64,000 nucleotides of DNA from NCBI RefSeq assembly GCF_000949255.1, contig NZ_JXUW01000002.1, positions 1 to 64,000 on the forward strand, in the 5' to 3' direction. The translations under genes were made by a program, and so were the position numbers. Shown here piece by piece: positions 1-9,197 of this stretch. Position 1 is the first letter of the stretch. Each line of letters opens with the position of its first letter. The stretch is from Ferrimicrobium acidiphilum DSM 19497 (lineage in GTDB: Bacteria > Actinomycetota > Acidimicrobiia > Acidimicrobiales > Acidimicrobiaceae). The notes under the pieces were generated by a model that saw only the letters and a program-made list of their open reading frames with translations, ran no database searches and was not told the DNA's origin.

Positions 1-90
1 CCCGTTCCCATTCCGAACACGATCAGTTAAGCCCACCCGCGCCGATGGTACTTGGGGGGAGGCCCCCTGGGAGAGTAGGGCACTGCCGCT
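1..90 (+). rRNA. rrf: 5S ribosomal RNA, 3' part
   Basis: The window opens inside a 5S rRNA. The stretch with CCCATTCCGAACACG, GCCGATGGTACTTGGGG and GGGAGAGTAGGGCACTGCC is the conserved loop B to helix I 3' half of bacterial 5S rRNA. About 25-30 bases of the 5' end lie outside the window. A strong hairpin follows directly, so this is the end of an rRNA operon transcribed rightward. Confidence 0.95.
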
Positions 91-95
91 CGTTT

Positions 96-126
96 AACAA
101 CCCCCCTCCTTGTGAGGGGGGTTGTT
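96..126 (+). terminator. Intrinsic terminator of the rRNA operon
   Basis: A perfect 12-bp stem (arms 96-107 and 115-126, AACAACCCCCCT paired with AGGGGGGTTGTT) with a 7-nt loop, followed by CTGTTTTG. It lies six bases after the 5S rRNA end, as expected for the terminator of an rRNA operon. Confidence 0.9.
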
Positions 127-349
127 CTGTTTTGGGGGTCTCTCCTGCTGTGGCACCGTCGGAAAAGTTTTGAATTTCTGCGGAATCAGTTGCGGTTCTT
201 GGTTAAAGGTAATAATATAGTTCCAATTCGGGGATACGGATAGGGAATGTATCGTCGTTTGTTGGTCGGATGATTGCACCAGACCTAGGGCGTTCGCTCA
301 CTGAGGTAATCGTCTGAGGGATGATACAACCGGGGAGGACTGTTGCGGT

Positions 350-2167
350 ATGGGAGGAAGTAGGGGTTGGTATAAGGTTGGTCTGTTAGCAGGTGCGATG
401 TCGCTGATAGCAGCAGCATGTGGCTCCGCTAGCTCAGGGGCGGCGGCGTCGGGATCTTCTACGGCTCAAGTACCTGCGAATTATGCAAGTTATGCGCTTC
501 ATACTGGAGATACTTATTCGTGGGTGCTTCCGATTCCGAATGAGGCTAATTATGAGCCTTGGGATCAGAATGCAGAATATGGTATGTATCGGCCACTGTA
601 TGTCGCAGGTAGTGGGGCCAGTCCGGTGGTCAACTATGCCAATAGTATTGCTCAGAAGCCGGTGTACTCCAACGGTAACAAGACGGTCACTGTGACCCTC
701 AATCCTTGGAAGTGGTCTGACGGCAGTGCTGTGACCGCCAGGGATGTCCAGTTCTTTTACAATCTTTATGTGGCAAATAAGTCGCAGATAGCCACCTATG
801 TACCTGGTAACTTTCCAGATAATGTCGCGAAGTTTACGGTAGATTCACCGACCCAGTTTACGCTCACGCTCAAGAGTGCGGTCAACCCGTTGTGGTTCAC
901 AGACAACGAGTTGACCGACGTGGTGCCGTTGCCGCAGCAGAGTTGGGATCGAACGTCGCTCTCTGGGAAGGTTGGCAACTATGACCTGACCACTTCTGGT
1001 GCTAAGGCTGTCTTTAAGTTCCTCTACGCTCAGTCTTCAAAGTTGGCGACCTACGCTACGAATCCTCTTTGGAAGGTTGTCGATGGGCCCTGGAAGTTGC
1101 AATCGTATGATCCAACCACAGCCCGGACCGTTTTCGCGCGAAACAAAGCTTTCACGGGTCCAGACAAGCCGAAGCTTTCTGGGTATGTGTTGGAGAGTTT
1201 TTCTTCGCAGACTGCGGAGGTCGACGCGTTGAGAAACGGCAGTCTTGACTATGGTTACCTCCCGCTCAGTGATGTTAAGCTTGCGTCGACCTTCAAGGCT
1301 GGCGGTTACACGATTGCACCGTGGGCAACGGACTATGTGCAGTGGGCGGAGTTGGGTTACACTAGCAAAACCTGGGGCCCGTTAGTCAAGCAGCTCTACA
1401 TCCGTCAGGCACTGCAACACTTGATCAATGAGCCGTTGTACTTGAGCGCTACCCTTCATGGTGATGGTCAGCTGACCTATGGACCTGTCCCGAATCTTCC
1501 CGGTTCACCTTATGTCTCGGCTCAAGAGAAGCGTGACCCATATCCGTACTCTGTCAGCAGCGCCAAGGCTTTGCTTGCGGCTCACGGGTGGAGCGCTGGT
1601 TCTGGTGGAGTGCTGATCTGTTCGAACCCGGGCACCGGGGCTTCACAGTGTGGGGCTGGCATTAGTAAAAATGAGCCATTGAGCCTGAAGTTCATGTATC
1701 AGACTGGTACACCTACGCTACAGGCACAGGTTGAGGCGTTTGCTACTGCGGCGAAGTCAGCTGGAGTTGATCTTGTTTTGGATCCACAGTCGCAGTCCAC
1801 CATGTTCTCTGTAGGTGGGGTTTGCCCATCCTCTGGACCCTGCAATTGGGGTATCATCTTGTATCGGACCTTTCTCTGGAACTATGGTCAAGGTGATGTG
1901 TTGCCTACGGGGGGACAGATGTTCGGTTCTGGTAACTACTGGGGTGGAGGTTATAGCTCGGCGAAGGCCCAGAGTTTAATCAACGCCACCCATACACAGG
2001 CTGGTCTACAGCCGCTGTTCAATTACGAGAACTATATCTCCTCCCACGTTGCTGCTCTCTGGTTCCCGACGTGGGACTGGCAGGTGTCGGTGGTCTCCAA
2101 TCATCTACATGGATGGAATCCGCAGCAGGTGTTTGGTAATCCGGTTCCATCACGGTGGTACTTTTAA
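350..2167 (+). CDS. Peptide/nickel-type ABC transporter substrate-binding lipoprotein
   Basis: A 605-residue extracytoplasmic solute-binding protein of the SBP_bac_5 (DppA/OppA) family. The N-terminus has a charged start, a hydrophobic stretch and a lipobox IAAAC with the lipidated Cys at residue 24, followed by a Ser/Ala/Gly linker. The body shows family landmarks such as NPWKWSDGSAVTARDVQFFYN and VDALRNGSLDYGYL. A GGGGAGG ribosome site lies nine bases before the ATG. It points toward the two permease genes, which are on the other strand, so it is probably transcribed alone and joins the permeases and the fused ATPase at 6859 as one importer. The ligand cannot be read from sequence; the adjacent FAD amine/amino-acid oxidase suggests peptides, amino acids or amines. 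Confidence 0.88.
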   Translation: MGGSRGWYKVGLLAGAMSLIAAACGSASSGAAASGSSTAQVPANYASYALHTGDTYSWVLPIPNEANYEPWDQNAEYGMYRPLYVAGSGASPVVNYANSIAQKPVYSNGNKTVTVTLNPWKWSDGSAVTARDVQFFYNLYVANKSQIATYVPGNFPDNVAKFTVDSPTQFTLTLKSAVNPLWFTDNELTDVVPLPQQSWDRTSLSGKVGNYDLTTSGAKAVFKFLYAQSSKLATYATNPLWKVVDGPWKLQSYDPTTARTVFARNKAFTGPDKPKLSGYVLESFSSQTAEVDALRNGSLDYGYLPLSDVKLASTFKAGGYTIAPWATDYVQWAELGYTSKTWGPLVKQLYIRQALQHLINEPLYLSATLHGDGQLTYGPVPNLPGSPYVSAQEKRDPYPYSVSSAKALLAAHGWSAGSGGVLICSNPGTGASQCGAGISKNEPLSLKFMYQTGTPTLQAQVEAFATAAKSAGVDLVLDPQSQSTMFSVGGVCPSSGPCNWGIILYRTFLWNYGQGDVLPTGGQMFGSGNYWGGGYSSAKAQSLINATHTQAGLQPLFNYENYISSHVAALWFPTWDWQVSVVSNHLHGWNPQQVFGNPVPSRWYF

Positions 2168-2611
2168 CGGTTGTTGTTCGAGTGGGATTGGGCTGAAGTT
2201 GTCATATATCCCACTCACGGTTCGTGGTTGATCAGACCAGACAGGAATGCAAATCCGGTCTGTAAGGGTGAGCTCAAGGACCGTCTGGAACTACCAGTTC
2301 TTGTGGGTCACCGCTCTGATATTCACTATCTATGAAAGCTAGCCCTCGAACGACCTAATTCATGGAGACGCGGACGATCACAAAAGATCAGCTACAACTA
2401 CTACCAAGCCTATGAACTAACCGAGGTTCACAAGTAGACCTAGCTGTCAGGGGCGGAAGGTTGCGGAGGTAGAACTTAGCTTTGCTTGGCCTACGCGCAG
2501 GCAAGCCAATATCGTGGTGCATCGCGGCCAGTTCAACTCCTCAGGCTCACCGGGGTGAAGCAATGGGCTCAGGTCTCACCGTGAACCTGGACGGCCCGGG
2601 CTGGGACGGCC
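2168..2611. other. Convergent intergenic region, no gene seen
   Basis: 444 bases between the 3' ends of the binding protein and the permease. No convincing coding frame. One imperfect hairpin (2484-2506, GCTTGGCCT / AGGCAAGC with a one-base bulge) and a weaker CAGACC/GGTCTG pair near 2235-2265 could slow or end transcription, but neither is followed by a T-tract. Confidence 0.4.
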
Positions 2612-3553
2612 TCATTGGACCCTGACCCGTGGGTCGATAACGCCATAGAGAATGTCAACTATTAGGTTTCCCAAGACGGTCATCACTGCGATTATAAGGA
2701 CTATACCAAGGAGGACCGGGAAGTCACGAGTTTGTGCGGAGTTCCAGAAGAGCAGACCCGCTCCCGGATAGTTGAAGAGCGCTTCTACTATAAGCGAACC
2801 GGAGACGGTATAAGGGAGTGAGAGTCCTAGGAGAGTGAGAGTTGAGTTAAGTGAGTTCCTCAGCACATGCCTTAACAGGACGGTGCGGTTGCGTGCTCCC
2901 TTCGATTTCGCTGTTCGAACGTAATCTTCTAACAGATTATCTATTACCGAGGATCGCATATATCGACTGAAGTAGCTCACGTTGGCGAGACTGAGGGTGA
3001 TGATCGGGAGGGCCAGGTCGGTGGCGTCGATCGAGAGGCTGCCACCGAAGTTGGAGGCGGTTGAAGGGAAGATCGGTAACCAGATGTTGAGGACGACGAT
3101 GAGCACTACCCCCAAGAGAAATGTCGGCATCGAGTACATGACCAGCATGGTGCCGCTTAGTGCATGATCGTCTAGATGATTACGACGATATCCCTGCCAG
3201 AGCCCCATTGGTATTGCGATGGCGACGGCGAAGAGTAGGGAGACGGCGACAAGCAGAAACGTGCGTGGCACGTACTCGCTGAGCAGGGTGGAGACATTCT
3301 CGCTGAGCTTATAGGAGTATCCTAAATTGCCTCGAAGCGCATTCCATGCCCAGGTCAGATACTGGACTGGTAGAGGTTTTAGCAGACCTTCTTGGACCTC
3401 TAGGGCATGCACTTGTATTGGACTTGCCTTCTGCCCAAGTTGAGCGCGAACGAGGCCACCAGGAAGGAGATGCAAGATGATGAAGACGATGATTGAAACC
3501 GCGATGATGGTGATGATGGCTTGCCCGCAGCGTCGAAGAATATAGCGAATCAT
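2612..3553 (-). CDS. ABC transporter permease, DppB/OppB type
   Basis: A 313-residue inner-membrane permease of the BPD_transp_1 family. It starts MIRYILRRCGQAIITI, the usual DppB opening, with an N-terminal membrane segment, a periplasmic loop containing LPVQYLTWAWNALRGNLGYSY and the EAA-type cytoplasmic loop near DYVRTAKSKGARNRTVLLRH that contacts the ATPase. The ATG at 3553 is chosen because AAAGGAG lies six bases upstream; a frame extending to 3601 has no ribosome site and adds non-family sequence. It lies 96 bases after the DppC-type gene on the same strand, so the pair is cotranscribed in the less common C-then-B order. Confidence 0.9.
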   Translation of the reverse strand: MIRYILRRCGQAIITIIAVSIIVFIILHLLPGGLVRAQLGQKASPIQVHALEVQEGLLKPLPVQYLTWAWNALRGNLGYSYKLSENVSTLLSEYVPRTFLLVAVSLLFAVAIAIPMGLWQGYRRNHLDDHALSGTMLVMYSMPTFLLGVVLIVVLNIWLPIFPSTASNFGGSLSIDATDLALPIITLSLANVSYFSRYMRSSVIDNLLEDYVRTAKSKGARNRTVLLRHVLRNSLNSTLTLLGLSLPYTVSGSLIVEALFNYPGAGLLFWNSAQTRDFPVLLGIVLIIAVMTVLGNLIVDILYGVIDPRVRVQ

Positions 3554-3649
3554 ACGAGCTCCTTTCGAACTGCAGCCCGGGTGCCGGTATGGGTATGCCA
3601 TAATGCATTGTCGCTATGGCGATGGTAGTGTCTTGACATCTCGAGTCCT

Positions 3650-4552
3650 CTATCGTTGGGCCAGCCGTGCTTCTACGACATCTCGCAGGGCATCACCTAG
3701 AACGTTTACCGCTAGTACCGTTAGGACTATGAATACTGCGGCTGGCCAGAGCTGCCACCAGTAGCCGTCGAATATGTTATTCACGCCGCCGGCGAGAATC
3801 TCTCCCCAGTTGGTAGCTGGTGGGGGGATGCTGAGCCCTAGATATCCGAGAGCTGCGAAGGTAAGAATGGCATCAGCCACCTTGAGGGTTCCGTTTACCA
3901 CGAGAACACCTAGCACGTTGGGCATGATGTGACGGGCAATGAGACGCCAGCGCGGTGCGCCGAATCCGGAGGCTGCTACGACGTAGTCGCGAGTTTTCAG
4001 ACTTAGAGTCTCACCACGCACGAGCCGAGCGGTCGAAAGCCAGCTGACGCCGGATATCACGAGGATGATCAGCCATAGTGTAGGTCGAACGATCGATGCG
4101 AGCAAGATGACGAAGAAAAGGAAGGGGATCGAGAGGAGCGCATCTACGATCCGCATCATAACCGAGTCAACCAAGCCGCCAACAAAGCCACTAATCGTTC
4201 CCCACACTAGCCCAAAAGCCGAGGCCAGGACTCCAACAGCCAAGCCGAGTTCAATGGTGCTTTGGCCGCCGAGCATTAGCCTTCCTAACTCGTCGCGCCC
4301 AGTGGGGCTAGTTCCAAGGATATGGGTGGAAGATGGTGCTTGATTCTCAAGCAGGAGTTGCGCTGATACTTGATTTGTATGGTACACCAACGGACCTATG
4401 AAGCAAAATAGGATGATTAGAATCAGGATGACGAGGCTGCCTACCGCTAGCTTGTTGGCAATGAACGTGCTGAGTGCGGCTCTCAGTGCCCCCATCCTTT
4501 GGTCGACAGCTGCAGCGTGAGTACTCGGCTGCTCAGTCTTCATAGCCGTCAT
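3650..4552 (-). CDS. ABC transporter permease, DppC/OppC type
   Basis: A 300-residue permease with the OppC N-terminal segment followed by the BPD_transp_1 domain. The HILGTSPTGRDELGRLMLGG motif (DppC HxxGTDxxGRD) precedes the transmembrane bundle, and TRDYVVAASGFGAPRWRLIARH forms the ATPase-contact loop. The ATG at 4552 is preceded by GAAGGAGG. First gene of a two-gene minus-strand unit. With the DppB-type partner it should form the translocation pore for the binding protein at 350 and the ATPase at 6859. Confidence 0.9.
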   Translation of the reverse strand: MTAMKTEQPSTHAAAVDQRMGALRAALSTFIANKLAVGSLVILILIILFCFIGPLVYHTNQVSAQLLLENQAPSSTHILGTSPTGRDELGRLMLGGQSTIELGLAVGVLASAFGLVWGTISGFVGGLVDSVMMRIVDALLSIPFLFFVILLASIVRPTLWLIILVISGVSWLSTARLVRGETLSLKTRDYVVAASGFGAPRWRLIARHIMPNVLGVLVVNGTLKVADAILTFAALGYLGLSIPPPATNWGEILAGGVNNIFDGYWWQLWPAAVFIVLTVLAVNVLGDALRDVVEARLAQR

Positions 4553-5403
4553 TGCCCCTCCTTCAACCGGCCATCCTCAACCGTCGCTTCGACGCGCTAA
4601 CTCGGCATGACCAAGTCGTCTCTGACGATGAGTTGCTAGTCATGATACAGCAATATGAGGAGACGGACAACATCGGATCCGAACTTCTTGGTCAGAACGG
4701 TAGCACTATGAGGCATCAAACCTGAAGGTTTCAGTCCCTCCGAGCGTTGGTGTACCTGGATCGAGGTAATGTCGATCTAGATTCGGATTCGGTTGCAAAG
4801 TTGTTCAAATGGTAATAATGTCTTCGTGGGAGTGATGTGATAGACGGGATTACGTAGTAGCACTTGTTGGTGATTGCCTTCGAGAAGGGGAGATCTGGCG
4901 GCCTGTATGAGGGGAGGGCATTGTCACTCATCGGCGATATACAGACGACGAGTATTCGTAAGCATAGGGTGGGATCGTTTGTTCGAGAGATCGTGTGGAT
5001 GCCAGCGATGTCTATTGGCTACAGTTCGTCTTCTGTGCGAGGCATGGCATAAGAATATCGACTCGCTGAGGGTGTGTTTGCTATTTGACTTCAGTGGACC
5101 CACTTTGTTGGGATGGAGAGGCAAATCCACGCCGCGGGGGTTGCTTTGGTATCTGCTAGACGGCCGCTCCACGATGTGGATATTGGGTTAGGAGGCAGGA
5201 TGCTCGTGATGAATGTATGGTACAACAGTGGGCAACCTATGGAGGTAAATCATCAAATGTCGCAAGTGAGGTCCTCGTCGGGAGGTTGTAGTTGTGGTTT
5301 TTGGAGGTAACGGTTGCCTTCAAGCCTGTCGGAATTACGAATGTGGCAGCGGCTGGGCTATCTTGTGCTTATGCGCTCAACGACTACCAGGTGGGAGGAC
5401 GCC
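4553..5403. other. Intergenic region of 850 bases, divergent promoters likely
   Basis: Lies between the divergent permease operon and the FAD oxidase operon, so promoters for both should sit here. Several short frames exist but none has family resemblance or convincing codon use. One short frame ends near 4822 with YLDRGNVDLDSDSVAKLF, which looks protein-like but cannot be assigned. No insertion-sequence end or tRNA recognised. Confidence 0.4.
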
Positions 5404-5451
5404 ATGATAGTTCGACCTGTACTCACGGAAGAGGTACAAATTGGATGTTGA
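5404..5451 (+). CDS. Possible 15-codon leader ORF overlapping the FAD enzyme start
   Basis: An ATG with an excellent Shine-Dalgarno (GGGAGG at 5393-5398, five-base spacer) opens a frame MIVRPVLTEEVQIGC ending with TGA at 5449-5451. The stop lies eight bases past the TTG at 5441 that opens the FAD oxidoreductase in another frame. The downstream TTG has only a weak GAAGAGG site, so translation may be coupled. The alternative is that this is the true N-terminus of the enzyme with a frameshift near 5441. Confidence 0.35.
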   Translation: MIVRPVLTEEVQIGC

Positions 5452-6850
5452 ACGCGAAGCAATTCGCTCCTTGGTTGCGGCTCGGGACGGGGTCTATTGG
5501 CTTGCCGAGGGTGTTGTACCCGTATTTGGTTCGCCGCTCAGTGATCATCAAGACGTTGATCTGGTGATTGTTGGGGCGGGTTTTCTTGGATTGTGGAGTG
5601 CCATCCTCATTAAAGAGCGCTTCCCTGAGTGGGAGATTGTGGTCGTAGACGGCGGCCGGGTTGGTTTTGGAGCAAGTGGCCGGAATGGCGGTTTTGTAGA
5701 TGCGAGTTTGACGCATGGACTTGAGAATGGTCTCGGTCGTTGGCCCGAGGATATCGAGGAGCTTGAGCGTCTCGGCGGGGATAACCTTACCGCCCTTGCC
5801 GAGTTCATAGAACGTCATTCGATAGATTGTGATTTTGAACGCAGTGGATCGCTGGATATTGCCACGGAACGCTGGCAGCTCGATGGTTTAGAGAAGTACG
5901 CGGAGACCGCCAGACGTTATGGCCACGATGCTGGCGTGCTCGATCGCAACGGAGTCCAGGAGCTTGTGCGGTCGCCGCTGTATCAAGGAGGACTTTGGAC
6001 TACGAATCGCACGGCGCTGGTCAATCCAGCGCGTTTGGCATGGGGTCTGGCTCGTGTGGCGATCGAGCTGGGAGTGACGATCCATGAGGGAACTGTAGTG
6101 ACCAGTGTGCACGATGTGGGAGGCATGGTCGAGGTCGATACTGCTCAAAGTGGCTCATTGCGTGCTGCCAAGGTTATCCTTGCGACGAACGCGTTCCCTC
6201 CGCTGCTCTCAGGGGTAGCTAGTTTTATCGTCCCCGTCTACGACTACGTTCTAATGACGGAGCCCTTGTCGTCATCGCAACTTGAGGAGATTGGATGGCG
6301 CGGCCGCCAAGGACTTTCTGACCTTGGCAATCTATTTCACTACTACCGCCTCACCAGCGATAATCGCATCCTTTGGGGTGGGTATGATGCTATCTATCAT
6401 TATGGTTCTCGAGTCAGTACCGCCTACAGATTGCGCTCAAAAACTCATTTGATGCTTGCTCGTCACTTCTTTGAAACCTTCCCGATGTTGGAGGGTATTC
6501 GCTTTACCCATGCTTGGGGCGGTGCAATTGATACTTCCACGAGATTTTCGATGTTTTTTGGGTCACGCTATCAGGGCAAGGTCCATTACGCCCTTGGGTT
6601 TACCGGACTGGGTGTTGGGGCTACTCGGTTTGCAGCTCAGGTTCTATGTGCGCGTATGGAGCCAAAGATGTCACCATTCGATCATCTTGGACTGGTTCGA
6701 ACAAAGCCGATGCCGTTCCCGCCTGAGCCATTGCGTTCACTTGCGGTCGCAGCTACAAGGCGTTCTTTGATGCGAGCCGATACCCATGGCGGACATCGAA
6801 ATCTTTGGTTACGGACACTCGACCGCTTAGGCGTCGGTTTCGATTCATAG
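5441..6850 (+). CDS. FAD-dependent amine/amino-acid oxidoreductase (DAO family)
   Basis: A 469-residue flavoenzyme of the D-amino-acid/glycine oxidase (DAO) superfamily. The dinucleotide-binding motif VIVGAGFLGLWSA lies near residues 42-54, followed by FGASGRNGGF, a signature shared with gamma-glutamylputrescine oxidase (PuuB) and related amine or N-methyl amino-acid oxidases. The C-terminal part holds the usual GLGVGATRFAAQVLC flavin-contact segment. Starts with TTG; the overlap with the strong 15-codon leader is noted separately. Eight bases before the fused importer ATPase, so uptake and oxidation of a substrate are probably coupled. The exact substrate is not readable. Confidence 0.8.
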   Translation: MDVEREAIRSLVAARDGVYWLAEGVVPVFGSPLSDHQDVDLVIVGAGFLGLWSAILIKERFPEWEIVVVDGGRVGFGASGRNGGFVDASLTHGLENGLGRWPEDIEELERLGGDNLTALAEFIERHSIDCDFERSGSLDIATERWQLDGLEKYAETARRYGHDAGVLDRNGVQELVRSPLYQGGLWTTNRTALVNPARLAWGLARVAIELGVTIHEGTVVTSVHDVGGMVEVDTAQSGSLRAAKVILATNAFPPLLSGVASFIVPVYDYVLMTEPLSSSQLEEIGWRGRQGLSDLGNLFHYYRLTSDNRILWGGYDAIYHYGSRVSTAYRLRSKTHLMLARHFFETFPMLEGIRFTHAWGGAIDTSTRFSMFFGSRYQGKVHYALGFTGLGVGATRFAAQVLCARMEPKMSPFDHLGLVRTKPMPFPPEPLRSLAVAATRRSLMRADTHGGHRNLWLRTLDRLGVGFDS

Positions 6851-6858
6851 GGGAGAAG

Positions 6859-8907
6859 ATGTCGAAGCTATTAGAGGTGAATGAGCTCTCAACAGAGATA
6901 CGTCAGCGTCGTGGGGTCGTGCGCGCCGTAGATGGCGTGAGTCTTTCCGTGGAGCGCGGCGAGACGCTTGGTGTGGTCGGGGAGTCTGGATGCGGCAAGA
7001 CGATGACGGCGCTATCGATCGTGCGGCTCTTGCCGGCCGGTGGTGTGATCGCGAGCGGAAGCATCAAGATCGATGGTGAAGAGCTGGTGGGTGCCTCCGA
7101 GGCCCGTATGCGTGCAGTGCGCGGCGACAGGATTGGGGTCGTATTTCAGGACCCGATGACTAGTCTTAACCCTTCGAAGACTATTGGTTGGCAGATCGCT
7201 GAGTCGCTTATGATTCACAAGGCTGCGAGTAAGTCAATGGCTCGTAAACGAGCGCTTGAGGTGCTCGAGCTGGTCAAGATCCCAGCTGCAGCGGAGCGAC
7301 TGAACGATTTCCCGCATCAACTCTCAGGTGGAATGCGACAACGAGTTATGATTGCAATTGCGCTGGCTAACTCCCCCGAGCTGCTGATCGCCGATGAGCC
7401 GACCACGGCGCTAGACGTTACCATTCAGGCGCAGATCCTGAGTCTTTTGGATGAGCTCAAGTCTACCTTGAATATGGGGCTCATCCTGGTTACTCATGAT
7501 CTCGGAGTTGTTGCTGGTCGTGCCGATCGGGTGATGGTGATGTATGCGGGTCGCGTTGTCGAGAGTGCCGAGACTGGCCGGTTGTTTGAAGCAATGCGTC
7601 ACCCTTACACGTTTTCCCTCTTTGCTTCGATCCCTCGCATCGGTGACGATCGCGAGCGGGTACTCACCAGCATTCCAGGACTGCCGCCCGATCTTGCCCA
7701 TCCTCCTAAAGGGTGCCGTTTCGCTGAGCGCTGTCGGTTTGCGCAAGATCGCTGCCATAGTGAGGATCCTGCACTCGTTGGCGAGGAGCATAGATATGCG
7801 TGTTGGTTTCCGGTGAACCATGAAATTCGTTCAGCGGTGGTTGCATCCAAAGATCGACATGCCGCACGTTCGATTGGCGACGTTCCGCTCCTCGAGTTGA
7901 AGGGATTGGTCAAGGAATACGACATATTCGCAGGTGCATTAAGACGAAAAGCGGGCAGCGTGCACGCGGTTTCCGGCATAGATCTTACCCTCTATGAGGG
8001 TGAGACCATTGGAATCGTTGGTGAGTCAGGTTGTGGAAAGTCGACGCTTGGTCGTATGATGGTCGGTTTGGAACGGCCAACTTCTGGTCAGATACTTTAT
8101 AAGGGTGTCGACATAGCGATGCGTTCTTCAGGAGAGATGCGGAAGCTTCGACGCAACTTTCAGCTCATGTTCCAAGATCCCTACGCGTCGCTAGATCCTC
8201 GTATGCGTATAGGGCCCGCACTGCTTGAGCCTGTACGGGTACAGCATGTTGGTGGTTCTCGCGACCAGGAGGCGCGCATGTATCAGCTGCTTGATGAGGT
8301 GGGGCTCAGACATTCTGCAGTGGAGCGCTATCCTCATGAGTTTTCAGGAGGGCAGCGACAGCGAGTAGGCTTTGCCCGGGCGCTGATGCTTGAGCCGGGT
8401 CTGGTGGTAGCAGACGAGCCCGTCTCTGCACTCGACGTATCGATTCGTAGTCAAGTCCTCAACATGATGCGACGACTTCAAGCACGCTATCGGCTCACCT
8501 ATGCACTCATCTCTCACGACCTTTCTGTCGTCAGCTACTTGGCTGACAGAATTGGCGTTATGTACCTTGGCGAGTTGGTTGAGTTGGCTACCGCGTCTGA
8601 CGTCTTTTCAACTCCTGCGCATCCATACACTCGTGGACTGTTGCGTTCGGTGCCAATTCCTGATCCTGCCATCGAACGTGAGAAGGCGAGGATCGGCCAA
8701 ATTGTTGGTGAACTTCCGTCACCGTTGTCGCCGCCCAGCGGTTGTCGCTTCCATCCGCGATGCCCCTATGCCTCCGATAGGTGTTCAGTAGATCACCCGG
8801 AGTTGCGCATTGTGGCTACTGGGCATAGCGTTGCCTGTCACAATGCAGAACAGGTGCTAGAGGATGCATGGGAACTTGAAGGACTCGCACGGATAATCGA
8901 CCATTGA
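6859..8907 (+). CDS. Fused DppD-DppF ATP-binding protein of a peptide-type importer
   Basis: A 682-residue protein with two complete ABC ATPase domains, as in GsiA. Domain 1 has Walker A GESGCGKT (about residue 41), signature LSGGMRQR (155) and [12 protein letters not shown]; domain 2 has GESGCGKST (388), FSGGQRQR (495) and [12 protein letters not shown]. Each domain is followed by an oligopeptide_HPY region with clustered cysteines ([30 protein letters not shown]), typical of DppD/DppF. The ATG at 6859 is preceded by GGGGAG; a longer frame from 6805 lies inside the upstream gene. It energises the permease pair at 2612-4552. Confidence 0.93.
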   Translation: MSKLLEVNELSTEIRQRRGVVRAVDGVSLSVERGETLGVVGESGCGKTMTALSIVRLLPAGGVIASGSIKIDGEELVGASEARMRAVRGDRIGVVFQDPMTSLNPSKTIGWQIAESLMIHKAASKSMARKRALEVLELVKIPAAAERLNDFPHQLSGGMRQRVMIAIALANSPELLIADEPTTALDVTIQAQILSLLDELKSTLNMGLILVTHDLGVVAGRADRVMVMYAGRVVESAETGRLFEAMRHPYTFSLFASIPRIGDDRERVLTSIPGLPPDLAHPPKGCRFAERCRFAQDRCHSEDPALVGEEHRYACWFPVNHEIRSAVVASKDRHAARSIGDVPLLELKGLVKEYDIFAGALRRKAGSVHAVSGIDLTLYEGETIGIVGESGCGKSTLGRMMVGLERPTSGQILYKGVDIAMRSSGEMRKLRRNFQLMFQDPYASLDPRMRIGPALLEPVRVQHVGGSRDQEARMYQLLDEVGLRHSAVERYPHEFSGGQRQRVGFARALMLEPGLVVADEPVSALDVSIRSQVLNMMRRLQARYRLTYALISHDLSVVSYLADRIGVMYLGELVELATASDVFSTPAHPYTRGLLRSVPIPDPAIEREKARIGQIVGELPSPLSPPSGCRFHPRCPYASDRCSVDHPELRIVATGHSVACHNAEQVLEDAWELEGLARIIDH

Positions 8908-9197
8908 GGATGAGACGTTGCCTGGCTGAGTCACCTTTGTCGGTTGGTCGCCGGGCAATTAACTGGAGGAACGAGGTCACATTACAGGCGAGCTGAGACC
9001 AGGTTGTCATCACGCGGTACACGCAATGCGACTCCTGTGGCCGCGTCAGGTTTAAGAGAAAATGCTCATACAGCTTCCCTGGTGATCAGTGGTAGTGAGA
9101 TTTCGAATAGCGCCGGTTGGGCCGGGTCTCTCGGATTCAACTCTTACTGTCTCGCTCGGGCACGATCCAGCTATATCTTGGTCTGCGGCGTGTAACG
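8908..9197. other. Short convergent intergenic region, nothing assigned
   Basis: 290 bases between the fused ATPase and the FAD dehydrogenase of the other strand. One short frame around 9010-9070 reads TQCDSCGRVRFKRKC, which recalls a zinc-ribbon, but no flanking TnpB-like sequence follows, so no gene is called. Confidence 0.3.

Noticed and set aside
4864-5052. 62-codon frame starting with TTG between permease and oxidase operons
   Set aside because: No ribosome site, no recognisable family and overlapping frames of equal quality.
9000-9080. TQCDSCG motif suggesting another TnpB zinc finger
   Set aside because: No other TnpB block around it and the frame meets stops within 20 codons; too short to call.
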